Positions 1 through 7,851 of a stretch of DNA of 38,524 nt are shown piece after piece. The notes beneath the pieces are model-generated. The model had not been told where the DNA came from. It saw only the letters and a program-made list of their open reading frames with translations, and ran no database searches. How positions within the stretch are numbered: the stretch's first letter is position 1; each line of letters opens with the position of its first letter. Origin of the DNA: a virus. The stretch spans positions 1-38,524 of the IMG/VR virus record IMGVR_UViG_3300010885_017644; one strand, given 5' to 3'. Made by a program: the position numbers and the translations under genes.

Positions 1-389
1 AAAAAATCTATATGTTCCAATCGATTTAATTTAATAAACTTGTTAAATGTTAAAGTATTAACTGACTCATCATACCCGTCCCAATTTATTTTACAATATT
101 TGTCACTAGTGATTGCAGCATTTGTAAAAGACACAGGGTATCCATGTAAATTTTTTTTCAACGTATCAAAAAAAACCGATAAAGGTTCAACCGCATAACA
201 ATGTTTTGGTTTTTTATCTAAAACTCTATAAGTAAATTCACCGACGGTTGCTCCAATGTCTACAACAATATCACCTTCTTCAACTTCGAAAAACTTTTCA
301 TAATCATTTACTCCGTTAAATATTTCGTCTGTTACTTGTTTTTTGAAACTTTCTGAGGTTGGCCCCCAATTAAAATTATCTAAGTTCAT
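1..389 (-). CDS. FkbM-type methyltransferase, partial (3' end missing)
   Basis: The gene reads from the ATG at 387-389 leftward off the window edge, so only about 129 N-terminal residues are present. The SAM-binding signature VVDIGATVGEFTYR followed by CYAVEPL is typical of FkbM-family methyltransferases, which O-methylate sugars. The gene is clearly AT-richer than everything to its right, including long A runs, which suggests recent acquisition. A second FkbM-like gene lies at 13580-14137. The family call is fairly safe; the substrate is unknown. Confidence 0.75.
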   Translation of the reverse strand, partial: MNLDNFNWGPTSESFKKQVTDEIFNGVNDYEKFFEVEEGDIVVDIGATVGEFTYRVLDKKPKHCYAVEPLSVFFDTLKKNLHGYPVSFTNAAITSDKYCKINWDGYDESVNTLTFNKFIKLNRLEHIDF

Positions 390-452
390 GATTATCTTTA
401 TTTAATATTATTTTACTCTAGTTTTATAATTAGTTTAGTCTAGTGAAACAAA

Positions 453-476
453 AAAGGGAGCTTACGGGCTCCCTTT
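453..476. terminator. bidirectional intrinsic terminator
   Basis: A perfect 9-bp stem AAAGGGAGC / GCTCCCTTT with loop TTACGG. It has an A run on the left and T-rich sequence on the right, so it can stop transcription from either side. It sits just past the stop of the minus-strand lipoprotein gene. Confidence 0.85.
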
Positions 477-498
477 GAATTCAGCTGTTGTAATTAGA

Positions 499-681
499 TT
501 ACTTTACAGTTGAAGTGCTCGCAGCTGTGTCAGCATTAACGGCTGTTGTGTCTACTGCACAAGAATCAACGCAAACAGCGGTTGAGTCAGTTGAAGTAGA
601 GGCAGCATCGGTTGTTCCTGAGTTACAGCTTGTTGCGATAACCATCATGGCAATTGCCATAGCAAAAATTGCTTTTTTCAT
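499..681 (-). CDS. small lipoprotein, low complexity
   Basis: 60 residues. An N-terminal signal peptide (MKKAIFAMAIAMMVIATSC) ends in a lipobox with Cys19, so the mature protein is a lipid-anchored peptide of about 41 residues. The mature part is rich in Ser, Thr, Ala and Asp and holds two further Cys residues (VCVDSC). The function is not recognisable. Phage lipoproteins of this kind often act in superinfection exclusion, but nothing here proves it. It is transcribed alone, with a TATAAT-like box about 25 bases upstream and a strong terminator downstream. Confidence 0.75.
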   Translation of the reverse strand: MKKAIFAMAIAMMVIATSCNSGTTDAASTSTDSTAVCVDSCAVDTTAVNADTAASTSTVK

Positions 682-705
682 AGATATTTGTTTTTTTGTA
701 GAGTT

Positions 706-711
706 ATTATA
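706..711 (-). promoter_or_regulatory. -10-like box (GTATAATA class) for lipoprotein gene
   Basis: Minus-strand GGTATAATAAC, 25 bases upstream of the lipoprotein start. The same GTATAATA core recurs before 7750, 15924, 16886, 25765, 30760 and 31889. Confidence 0.5.
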
Positions 712-723
712 CCACCTAGTGTA

Positions 724-1128
724 TCAAAGTTTCCCACTCTTCTTATTTAATTCGCGAATTTGTTTGAGAACCCAGCGCTGAGCCGCATCAGCGTCTCGAT
801 CTGATTTATTACACGCAGTAATCTCGTATGGATGGTTCTCATAGTTTCGACCGTACTGGTCAAAGTACTGATCGTATTTCTCGTGAATCGGTTGTCTAAA
901 GTGAGTGTACTCATGTATCACAGTTTTAACCCAGTCCTTAAGGGTCGCATGTTTTTTAGGATTAAGCGTAATTATATTACTCACTTCATCGTACTCGCCA
1001 AAGTAACAGAAGTTAGAATTAATACGCAGCTTAAGAGTATCTAATTTTGCAAACCTGCTTGGGCCGTACTTTTGAATACACCAGTCCAGTGCAAGCAGAG
1101 CACTCTTTCTGGAGACAAGGTTGACCAT
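724..1128 (-). CDS. HEXXH zinc metallopeptidase-like protein
   Basis: 134 residues. The motif HEYTH at 72-76 followed by HPYEITA (Glu102) is the arrangement of a minimal zinc peptidase with two His and a downstream Glu ligand. The protein is short for a secreted protease and lacks a signal peptide, so it should act in the host cytoplasm or in the virion. It lacks the capsid tag carried by the other HEXXH protein at 28879-29253. It has its own late-type promoter, divergent from the lysis cassette. Confidence 0.65.
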   Translation of the reverse strand: MVNLVSRKSALLALDWCIQKYGPSRFAKLDTLKLRINSNFCYFGEYDEVSNIITLNPKKHATLKDWVKTVIHEYTHFRQPIHEKYDQYFDQYGRNYENHPYEITACNKSDRDADAAQRWVLKQIRELNKKSGKL

Positions 1129-1151
1129 GATGATAGTTAAAGATTTCTGTA

Positions 1152-1160
1152 TTATTTATC
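1152..1160 (-). promoter_or_regulatory. late-type promoter box GATAAATAA
   Basis: Minus-strand GATAAATAA, 23 bases upstream of the metallopeptidase start at 1128. It is one base away from the T4 late consensus TATAAATA and diverges from the + strand box at 1185. Confidence 0.5.
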
Positions 1161-1184
1161 TTATCATTTTTAGGTAACCTGGTT

Positions 1185-1192
1185 TATAAATA
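1185..1192 (+). promoter_or_regulatory. T4-type late promoter TATAAATA (lysis cassette)
   Basis: An exact match to the T4 late consensus TATAAATA, 22 bases upstream of the endolysin start. It is well placed to drive the three-gene lysis cassette late in infection. Confidence 0.7.
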
Positions 1193-1214
1193 ACCTAAAT
1201 TACGTTTTTTAACA

Positions 1215-1826
1215 ATGAGTCTAAAAGTATTACAGGAAAAGATCGGGGTGACTCCGGATGGAGCTTTCGGTCCTGGAACAATGAAAGCTGCAATGGCTTA
1301 CTTTAAATTAACCCCAGTTAGAGCTGCACACTTCTTTGCACAAACAGCCCACGAGACTGGCGATTATCAACTATTCACCGAGAACCTAAACTATTCAGCG
1401 CAAGGTCTTCAAACGACGTTTGGCAAGTATTTTCCAGGTAATCTTGAAGAGTCCTATGCTCGTCAGCCTGAAAAAATAGCCAGTCGAGTTTACGCTGACC
1501 GAATGGGTAACGGTAACGAAGCCTCAAAGGAAGGCTATACGTTTAGAGGTCGTGGTGCTTTGCAAACAACTGGCAAATCGAATTATGCAGCATTCTCTAA
1601 GTACCTAAATAAACCAGAGATCATGGCAAACCCTGATCTTGTTGCAACAACTTATGCATTCGAGTCAGCTATGTACTTCTTTGATAAGAACAAGTTATGG
1701 GATATTTGCGATAAAGGTGTCAATGACGCCGCTATCTTGGAATTAACTAAGAGAATTAATGGCGGAACAAATGGTCTAGCTGATCGATCGGCTAAGACTT
1801 ACAAATATTATGCCTACGTAAAATAA
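1215..1826 (+). CDS. endolysin, glycoside hydrolase family 19
   Basis: 203 residues. GH19 phage endolysins cut the peptidoglycan sugar backbone. The signature FFAQTAHETGDY gives the likely general acid Glu47, and the second acid is probably Glu56 (LFTENLNYSA). YADRMGNGNEAS and YTFRGRGALQTTGKSNY complete the family core. Residues 4-30 (LQEKIGVTPDGAFGPGT) look like a half peptidoglycan-binding repeat fused directly to the catalytic domain. No signal peptide is seen, so release should need the membrane protein encoded next. It is the first gene of the + strand lysis cassette. Confidence 0.93.
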   Translation: MSLKVLQEKIGVTPDGAFGPGTMKAAMAYFKLTPVRAAHFFAQTAHETGDYQLFTENLNYSAQGLQTTFGKYFPGNLEESYARQPEKIASRVYADRMGNGNEASKEGYTFRGRGALQTTGKSNYAAFSKYLNKPEIMANPDLVATTYAFESAMYFFDKNKLWDICDKGVNDAAILELTKRINGGTNGLADRSAKTYKYYAYVK

Positions 1827-1835
1827 TTAAATTCA

Positions 1836-2114
1836 ATGGAAAATCAATCGCCAGTTAGCGGATTCTTTGAAGTATTTCTTTCAAAATTAAAGGAGCAATC
1901 CTTTGTAATTATCCTGATGCTTGGGGTAATTTACTACCAGCACAGATTAATGGAAGAGCGCGTTGCCTTTTGGCAAGAACAATACGAGAAAAAGGACGCA
2001 TACATTGAACAAACAGTCAAAGACGACAAGGCTGCTGCTCTGGGCCGAATAGAATATCTTCAAACTCAAAGAGATAAGTACGTCGATGAGGCTTTGGAAG
2101 AGTTAAGGAAATAA
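1836..2114 (+). CDS. one-pass membrane protein with coiled coil (holin or spanin candidate)
   Basis: 92 residues. A single membrane segment (FVIILMLGVIYYQHRL, about residues 24-39) is followed by a charged, probably coiled-coil tail rich in Glu, Lys and Gln. It starts 9 bases after the endolysin stop, so a lysis role as holin or inner-membrane spanin is likely from context. No lipoprotein partner overlaps it, so a classical two-gene spanin is not seen. The family is not recognised; the position is the main evidence. Confidence 0.65.
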   Translation: MENQSPVSGFFEVFLSKLKEQSFVIILMLGVIYYQHRLMEERVAFWQEQYEKKDAYIEQTVKDDKAAALGRIEYLQTQRDKYVDEALEELRK

Positions 2115-2131
2115 TAAAATAACAGGTAAGT

Positions 2132-2725
2132 ATGTATACTAAAGAACAAATTGAGAAGGCAGTAAAGGCCAAAGGTTATGTTTGGTTTGAAGGAGCCAAA
2201 GACTATGATGCAAATCTAGTAGGTATTAGAAATTCAGCAGTTGGAAAGACTGTAACGAATGTATTTGACGATTGGATGACTCTAACTTTTAAAGTAGACG
2301 GGCAATGGCAATCTTATTGCTGGGCAATCACAACCGATCCTGGCACAAAAGCCGTTAAGGAATATCATAATCCAAATGGTGTTGCTCGAGTGGTACCAGG
2401 CCAATACAGAGGTATGTGGGCTATTGGTCTACACCAAGGTAAGTACAAAGCAATGACTCAAGTAAAACCAGTTAAGGTGTATCGAGATAAGAATAAGGAC
2501 ATGACCTTTGACGAAGTCATTATTCAAGAAGGTCTATTTGGAATTAACGGACACCGGTCAAATCCTACCACTGAATCAGCATACGTTGAGAATTGGTCTG
2601 AAGGTTGTCAAGTATTTAAGAGAGTAAAAGACTTTAATGTATTCATGGAGCTTTGCGAAAAGGCTAGAGCAATTCATGGAAACTCTTTCACATACACTCT
2701 ACTAGAGTCAAAGGACCTAGTTTAA
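2132..2725 (+). CDS. L,D-transpeptidase (YkuD)-like protein in lysis cassette
   Basis: 197 residues, cytoplasmic by sequence. His141 (GINGHRSN) and the later S156-E-G158-C159-Q fit the H...SxGC active site of YkuD-type L,D-transpeptidases, enzymes that use a catalytic Cys on peptidoglycan stem peptides. In a phage lysis cassette such a protein more likely cuts or remodels cross-links than builds them; that is inference. It is the last gene of the + strand cassette and ends 3 bases from the convergent prs gene, with no clear terminator between. Confidence 0.65.
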   Translation: MYTKEQIEKAVKAKGYVWFEGAKDYDANLVGIRNSAVGKTVTNVFDDWMTLTFKVDGQWQSYCWAITTDPGTKAVKEYHNPNGVARVVPGQYRGMWAIGLHQGKYKAMTQVKPVKVYRDKNKDMTFDEVIIQEGLFGINGHRSNPTTESAYVENWSEGCQVFKRVKDFNVFMELCEKARAIHGNSFTYTLLESKDLV

Positions 2726-2728
2726 AAG

Positions 2729-3679
2729 TTAGACCTTTTCAAAATGTGAATCCATTGAGTATGAATTTACAATCGCGCTGATTGCGACAGCAATTGAAGA
2801 AGCGCAGCTTACCACCTGAATCTTGGGATTCTCAGTCTGTTCAATTGAATCGGTTATAACCAATTCGTCCAACCACTCTGAATCCTGAATACGCTGATGA
2901 CCTGCACCAGATAGAACACCATGACAGATTACTGCAGTTACGCGGCTTGCACCGTTCTCTTTTAAGATACGTGCAGCATTAGTTAAGGTTCCGCCAGTAT
3001 CAATCATATCGTCTACTATAATTACGTGACGTCCTTTAACATCGCCGATTAGATCCATACGCTCAATTGAATTGGGCTTGTCTCTAAGCTTTGAAAGCAT
3101 TGTAAAGTGGGTATCAGGAAAGCTCTTTAAGAATCTTTGATAGAATTTAGAAGCTCTCTTAACTCCACCAGCGTCTGGCGAACAGACCACATAATCGTCT
3201 TGAGGTAAAGACTTTGCGAATCGGCTAAATGCTACATGACCAGGAATCATGTTAACTGGAATATTAAAGAATCCTTGAATTTGTTCAGAGTGTAGATCAA
3301 TAGAGATCAGTCTGTTTGCACCGGCTGTTTGTAACATGTCTGCCATTAACTTGGCTCCAATTGCGCCACGGGCTCCTTCTCTTCGGTCTTGTCTAGAGTA
3401 TCCAAAATACGGAATGACTGCAATTACCTCTGACGCTGATGCACGTTTCGCTGCATCGATTGCCAATAGGAGAGTCATAATCTTTTCAGGACTGGTTGTG
3501 CTTGAAACCAAGAAGACCTTTTTGTCTCGGATTGATTCCATGAATTGCGGACTAAGTTCGCCGTCTGAGAATCGGTCTACTTTAAATTCGCCTAGTACTT
3601 TTCCGTAAGCATCTTCAAGATGCATTGCAATTCGTTCAGCTAATTTAGAGCCGTCTACTGAGAAGATTTTATAGTTCAT
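2729..3679 (-). CDS. prs: ribose-phosphate pyrophosphokinase (PRPP synthetase)
   Basis: 316 residues, normal family length. It makes PRPP from ribose 5-phosphate and ATP, feeding nucleotide and NAD synthesis. Visible hallmarks are FSDGE near residue 37, YFGYSRQDRR (91-100) of the ATP loop, SIDLHSEQIQGFF (126-138) and the PRPP loop VDDMIDTGGT (222-231). All key residues appear intact, so it should be active. Its ATG overlaps the stop of the upstream thioesterase gene by 4 bases, implying coupled translation. Phage copies are usually read as boosting nucleotide or NAD supply; no PRPP-using partner is in the window. Confidence 0.95.
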   Translation of the reverse strand: MNYKIFSVDGSKLAERIAMHLEDAYGKVLGEFKVDRFSDGELSPQFMESIRDKKVFLVSSTTSPEKIMTLLLAIDAAKRASASEVIAVIPYFGYSRQDRREGARGAIGAKLMADMLQTAGANRLISIDLHSEQIQGFFNIPVNMIPGHVAFSRFAKSLPQDDYVVCSPDAGGVKRASKFYQRFLKSFPDTHFTMLSKLRDKPNSIERMDLIGDVKGRHVIIVDDMIDTGGTLTNAARILKENGASRVTAVICHGVLSGAGHQRIQDSEWLDELVITDSIEQTENPKIQVVSCASSIAVAISAIVNSYSMDSHFEKV

Positions 3680-4146
3680 ATTTGTTTAGGTGATTTCTTT
3701 GAGGTTCGGATGATTGCCATTTCTTCTGGCGTAAGTAGTGCTCGACCGTATTCTTTAACTCTCTCAGAGTATCGAGACTTAACTCTCTCGCTTATCGCTA
3801 GCGAATTACCTTCATCGTCTATTCTGACAAATTTCATGTTCGTATGAGTTACGACGGTCTGAACACCAGTGTAGACGTTATGCTTACGAACTTCTATATA
3901 GAGAGTAACTGATGTTGTGCCGAATGCTTTAACACAGCCGTATAACTTTAGGATATTACCTGATTTGACAGGCAATTTAAAAACAAGCTCGTCAATTTTC
4001 AAGGTAACAACTCGTTGAGTATCGCAGATTTGAGCTGCATATCCAGCAGCAGCATCGTCAATGAGTCCCAAAATAATTCCGCCGAACATATTGTTATGAA
4101 CTCCAATATCTCCTTGCTTGCAAATGTAGGTGCTAACTAATTCCAT
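3676..4146 (-). CDS. hotdog-fold acyl-CoA thioesterase (YciA-like)
   Basis: 156 residues. The segment HNNMFGGIILGLIDDAAAGY (about 17-36) matches the N-x-x-FGG...D core of YciA-type acyl-CoA thioesterases, with Asp30 or Asp31 as the likely catalytic acid. The segments VVTLKIDELVFKLPVKSGN and GTTSVTLYIEV supply the rest of the fold. The family hydrolyses acyl-CoA to free acid and CoA. The gene overlaps prs by 4 bases (ATGA) and follows gene 52 by 11 bases, so it belongs to the topoisomerase-prs operon. A thioesterase is unusual in a phage; the real substrate may be another thioester. Confidence 0.8.
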   Translation of the reverse strand: MELVSTYICKQGDIGVHNNMFGGIILGLIDDAAAGYAAQICDTQRVVTLKIDELVFKLPVKSGNILKLYGCVKAFGTTSVTLYIEVRKHNVYTGVQTVVTHTNMKFVRIDDEGNSLAISERVKSRYSERVKEYGRALLTPEEMAIIRTSKKSPKQI

Positions 4147-4157
4147 TCTAGACTATT

Positions 4158-5519
4158 CTACTTAATGGTTGTCTTTAAGTTCTTCTTTAATTCAGATAAA
4201 TCTTCGCGATACATATCGGTTGGATCTTTCTTTTTGATCTCAGCCAATAGAGCTCTCTTCTCAGCAACTTCTTTCAATAACTGCTCGTAAGTTTCTTTAG
4301 TCAATGAATGAATTGGCATTGATAACAAGTAGTTATAAGAGTCATTCACCATATCGAACCCATTCGCAACTAGATCCTTAATGATATCTGCTTTAGGTCG
4401 ATTGTTTACCTTTAACTTGCCTTCAATAATCATCTTAACGAATCTTGCACGATTTGACAAGTACATCAGCTCTTCGCCGTATTTCTTAATCAAGTATGCC
4501 TTACGTTTTGAATAGAATCCTAATCTAAAATTTGTAAAGTACTCTACAACTTGCGGAACATTATCAAAGATGATTAGTTTACCTCTCTCGTCCAAGCAGG
4601 TTAAGTTCTCAGTTTCCGTCTCAACCATCTTAAGTGTTTGGTCAAGGCGACCCTTTGCAATTAGATCAGCTAATGTTGCTCTTGCGAATTTAAGAGTGTA
4701 GTTGATTCCGTTTGAAGAATTATCTTCGTATGAAAAGATTATGCCTCGATCCTGTAGAGAATTAAGATGAGCCTCGTATTTTTGGAAAGTAATTGATGGA
4801 GGTAATTCAGAGATCTCGACAGTTGTTGTGTTTGCAACTCGGTACTGACCTCGCATAACATATTGATTTGTTCCAGTAACTTGCTCAACTGGACCCTTGT
4901 ACTCGTTCCACCAAGGAAGAAGCTTGCCAACTTTCTTGCCGTCTAATACTTTTACACATGCATCAACTAGGTCTAATGGATTACGGTTTAGGATATTGGT
5001 TGCAAAGCCCACCGCAATACCTGAACTTCCATTCAATAAGACAGTCGGAATAATTGGTAAGAAGTATTTTGGCTCAATCACATTACCCTCTTCAACTTGA
5101 TTCTCAAGCAATTCAAAATCTTTATATAAGAGTCTGAAATTCTTGGTCAATTTAGTTGAGATATAACGAGCTGCTCCAGCTTCAGGCGATCTTAATGATC
5201 CGAACTGGCCAATCTCTTCTAAGAGAGGTAGGGAATTCTTGAAGGACTGTGCCATACCAATGATTGCACCATTTAGAGAACCGTCACCATGATGGTAGTG
5301 GGCCTCAGATGCGATCCGACCACCTAACTGGAATATCTTTAATGGTTTCTCAGATCCATTACGCCAAACTCGGTCTGCGATAAAGATAATCTTACGAGCA
5401 GTAGGTTTAAAACCGTCTATCACTGATGGTATTGCTCGATTCTCTAGCGTGTACATTCCGTACATCGCATAGTCTTGATCGAGATATTCTGTTACTGTTT
5501 TATTTTGTAGCTGATTCAT
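4158..5519 (-). CDS. 52: DNA topoisomerase II medium subunit (T4 gp52-like)
   Basis: 453 residues, close to the T4 gp52 length. This is the DNA breakage-reunion subunit, equivalent to GyrA/ParC but without the C-terminal beta-pinwheel. AARYIST places the catalytic tyrosine at Tyr119; SVIDGFKPTARKI and HYHHGDGSL are family hallmarks, and the C-terminal third is helical. It works with the large subunit encoded at 5915-7750 to relax or decatenate replicating phage DNA. One small gene separates the two subunits. A TATAAT-like box lies only 8 bases before its ATG and may be chance. Confidence 0.95.
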   Translation of the reverse strand: MNQLQNKTVTEYLDQDYAMYGMYTLENRAIPSVIDGFKPTARKIIFIADRVWRNGSEKPLKIFQLGGRIASEAHYHHGDGSLNGAIIGMAQSFKNSLPLLEEIGQFGSLRSPEAGAARYISTKLTKNFRLLYKDFELLENQVEEGNVIEPKYFLPIIPTVLLNGSSGIAVGFATNILNRNPLDLVDACVKVLDGKKVGKLLPWWNEYKGPVEQVTGTNQYVMRGQYRVANTTTVEISELPPSITFQKYEAHLNSLQDRGIIFSYEDNSSNGINYTLKFARATLADLIAKGRLDQTLKMVETETENLTCLDERGKLIIFDNVPQVVEYFTNFRLGFYSKRKAYLIKKYGEELMYLSNRARFVKMIIEGKLKVNNRPKADIIKDLVANGFDMVNDSYNYLLSMPIHSLTKETYEQLLKEVAEKRALLAEIKKKDPTDMYREDLSELKKNLKTTIK

Positions 5520-5534
5520 TCGGTATTATTATAC

Positions 5535-5915
5535 TTAAATTAAGTCTAAACAGACGGTAGTTAGAAACCTATGGTCTTCGGGTAAAGTTAAGAGCTCTTT
5601 AATGTGTTCGTCACATGCTGTCTGAAATTTCTCAGGCTCACTGTTACCCCAAAGAGTTGCTTGATCGAAATGATTTAACTTAGCCAATCTAATCAGCTCT
5701 GCATAATCCTTATCTCGTAAGTGTCCTTTTAGTGGCATCAATCCGCCGACGCAAGTATTCCACTTAAGTTTGCGACCATTATAGGTTATCCAATAATAAT
5801 CCATATCGTCTTCGCCAACGGCAATGAGTCTCTCAATATCCCAGCTTGCATTGATTACGAATTGGCCTTTAAGCTTTTCAAACTCGGCAAGGATTAGTGT
5901 TTTATTGTCTGTCAT
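5535..5915 (-). CDS. hypothetical protein between topoisomerase subunits
   Basis: 126 residues, no membrane segment. It is rich in Trp and Asp (NASWDIERLIAVGEDDMDYY, WNTCVGGLMPLKGHLRDKDY), which suggests a compact globular fold; I do not recognise the family. Its first base coincides with the last base of the large topoisomerase gene, and it ends 16 bases before gene 52, so all three are probably co-translated. A topoisomerase accessory role is possible from position only. Confidence 0.75.
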   Translation of the reverse strand: MTDNKTLILAEFEKLKGQFVINASWDIERLIAVGEDDMDYYWITYNGRKLKWNTCVGGLMPLKGHLRDKDYAELIRLAKLNHFDQATLWGNSEPEKFQTACDEHIKELLTLPEDHRFLTTVCLDLI

Positions 5916-7750
5916 TATACTGAAAGTTTAAGAAGTTTCTCTTTACGCATTGCTGAATCTGTGCCGAACCAGTCGTTAAGACTGTCCTTGTACCTTTTGT
6001 CATTCTGCATTTTAACTAGAACTGGATTGTGAATAATATCTCGGTACTCAACGTCTTCCAAAGCGGCAAGACCTTTTTTGTATTCGACATCCCAACCTTT
6101 TGCACCAGTCTTATTTTCCCAAGCCGAATACTCTTCGTTAGAATAGAACGGTTTGACCTCCTTGCCTTTCTTTGCAACGACTAACGGTGTCATTACTTTA
6201 AAGATTCGACCTTGTTCAAATAGTTCCGGCCAGTACTTATTAAAGAAGTTCATTAGGAGTCCAGCAATAGAGTCTCCGTCTGGATCTGCATCAGTATAGA
6301 TGTACACGCTGCCATATCTCAGATCACCAGGTTCCTCTCCTAATTTGATTCCTAATGATGCCATAAGCTGGACAGCTTCGTCATTCTGAATGACTCCAGA
6401 GTTTGCCATCTCACTAACATTCAGGAACTTACCCTTTAACGGAAAGGCTCCGAACGTCTGTGGATCTCTGAATTTTCGAACGGCTGAGAGAGCTGACATT
6501 CCTTCAAATATTCCAAGCACGCATTTCTTACGATCCTTACCTTTTGCATCAATTAACTTAAGTACTTTAGTTGTCGCCAAAGACTTGTTTAATTTTCTAA
6601 GTTCAGCTCTTTCTTCTGCTGCTTTCTTCTGCTCAATCCAATCAAGTAGAGACGAGACAACCTCAGATGCAAAGACTGATTTAATAAACTTCTCTGATAC
6701 TTGGTGAGAGGTACCAAAGTCTTTAGGTTCAGTAATTAACTTCTCTTTGGTTTGAGAAGAGAATGCTGGATTGATTACAGTTGAGTTAATGAAAAGAAAA
6801 ACGTGATTACGAATCTCAGAAGGCTTAACCTCAACCTTATGTTTCTTTTTAATTAGACCACGTAAGCCTTCGATTACCTGATTTAGGATATAGTTCTCAT
6901 GAGTACCTCCGTCCTTTGTGCCAATTGAATTGACAAATGATACTGATTGGAATCCGTCTTTGGAAACTCCGAACGCAATCTCCCAATCGTTTGATCTTTC
7001 CCATATTGAATTTTGAGTATAGAGATCAACGTACTCTTTAAATGTTTTGAATCGGTATTTCTCGCCGCAGAATTCTAATTTAAGACCAGGATTTGCTGCT
7101 GCAATATCAATGACACGCTTACGCATCATCTTCCAATGAGAGTCATCGATCTCGGTCATTTCGAATTTTGCAAGATCCGGTACATAACTGATTTCAGTAA
7201 AGCCTTGACCTGTCTTGCTAATCTTTGGAGTGCTACGACTTGACATGTTATTGCTGAAAACTTGCAAGAATCGGTTCTTGCCGTCCGCTGTATCAATCGT
7301 AAATTTCTTAGAGAAGATATTAACGAGCGAAGCTCCAACTCCATTTGTTCCTGCAACAGTTCGACCTTCATCATCGTTAAAGTTTGAACCTGCTCGCAAG
7401 TTAGAGAAGATTAATTCTGGAATCCAGACTTTATGGTCGGGGTGTTGTAACACCGGAATCCCGCCGTTATCCCATACCGTAATTGTATCGTGAGTTACGC
7501 CAACTTTAATTGTATTGATTTTGCCTGATCGTTTATGCTCATCGACTGAGTTTGAGATGATCTCATCAAACAGTTTAAGAAAACCTGGATTATAGGTTAA
7601 CTCTTCTTTCTCATAGACTCCATCTTGTAGAATCCATTCGTTTGACGTGTGAGGTTTTGTAGAACCAATATACATACCTGGACGTTTAAGCACGTGCTCA
7701 ATCTCGTCTAACAACTGGTACTTCTTGCTTATTTCTTTATTAGATGCCAT
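5915..7750 (-). CDS. 39: DNA topoisomerase II large subunit (T4 gp39/gp60-like, fused)
   Basis: 611 residues from the ATG at 7748-7750. An in-frame extension to 7903 would run into the upstream gene and codes for a poorly conserved basic stretch, so I reject it. The GHKL ATPase shows FDEIISNSVDE (61-71), WDNGGIPV (93-100) and the lid GTNGVGASLVN (from 134). The TOPRIM domain shows LGIFEGMSAL and YTDADPDGDS, with the metal-binding Glu and Asp residues present. In T4 this protein is split into gp39 and gp60; here it is one chain, as in most relatives. It pairs with gp52. Confidence 0.95.
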   Translation of the reverse strand: MASNKEISKKYQLLDEIEHVLKRPGMYIGSTKPHTSNEWILQDGVYEKEELTYNPGFLKLFDEIISNSVDEHKRSGKINTIKVGVTHDTITVWDNGGIPVLQHPDHKVWIPELIFSNLRAGSNFNDDEGRTVAGTNGVGASLVNIFSKKFTIDTADGKNRFLQVFSNNMSSRSTPKISKTGQGFTEISYVPDLAKFEMTEIDDSHWKMMRKRVIDIAAANPGLKLEFCGEKYRFKTFKEYVDLYTQNSIWERSNDWEIAFGVSKDGFQSVSFVNSIGTKDGGTHENYILNQVIEGLRGLIKKKHKVEVKPSEIRNHVFLFINSTVINPAFSSQTKEKLITEPKDFGTSHQVSEKFIKSVFASEVVSSLLDWIEQKKAAEERAELRKLNKSLATTKVLKLIDAKGKDRKKCVLGIFEGMSALSAVRKFRDPQTFGAFPLKGKFLNVSEMANSGVIQNDEAVQLMASLGIKLGEEPGDLRYGSVYIYTDADPDGDSIAGLLMNFFNKYWPELFEQGRIFKVMTPLVVAKKGKEVKPFYSNEEYSAWENKTGAKGWDVEYKKGLAALEDVEYRDIIHNPVLVKMQNDKRYKDSLNDWFGTDSAMRKEKLLKLSV

Positions 7751-7820
7751 ATCGTTTATTGTATTTGCTATAATCACAAAGGTTTTAGCGTAGCCCAGCT
7801 GAGGTACGCCGATTAAGAAT

Positions 7821-7826
7821 ATTATA
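7821..7826 (-). promoter_or_regulatory. -10-like box (GTATAATA class) before gene 39
   Basis: Minus-strand TTTAGTATAATATTC, 71 bases upstream of the gene 39 ATG. The leader then holds a short GC hairpin (GCGTACC...GGGCTACGC), possibly a leader structure. It is the likely start of the topoisomerase-thioesterase-prs transcript. Confidence 0.5.
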
Positions 7827-7851
7827 CTAAAGGTATGGAGTAATGGTCGAC

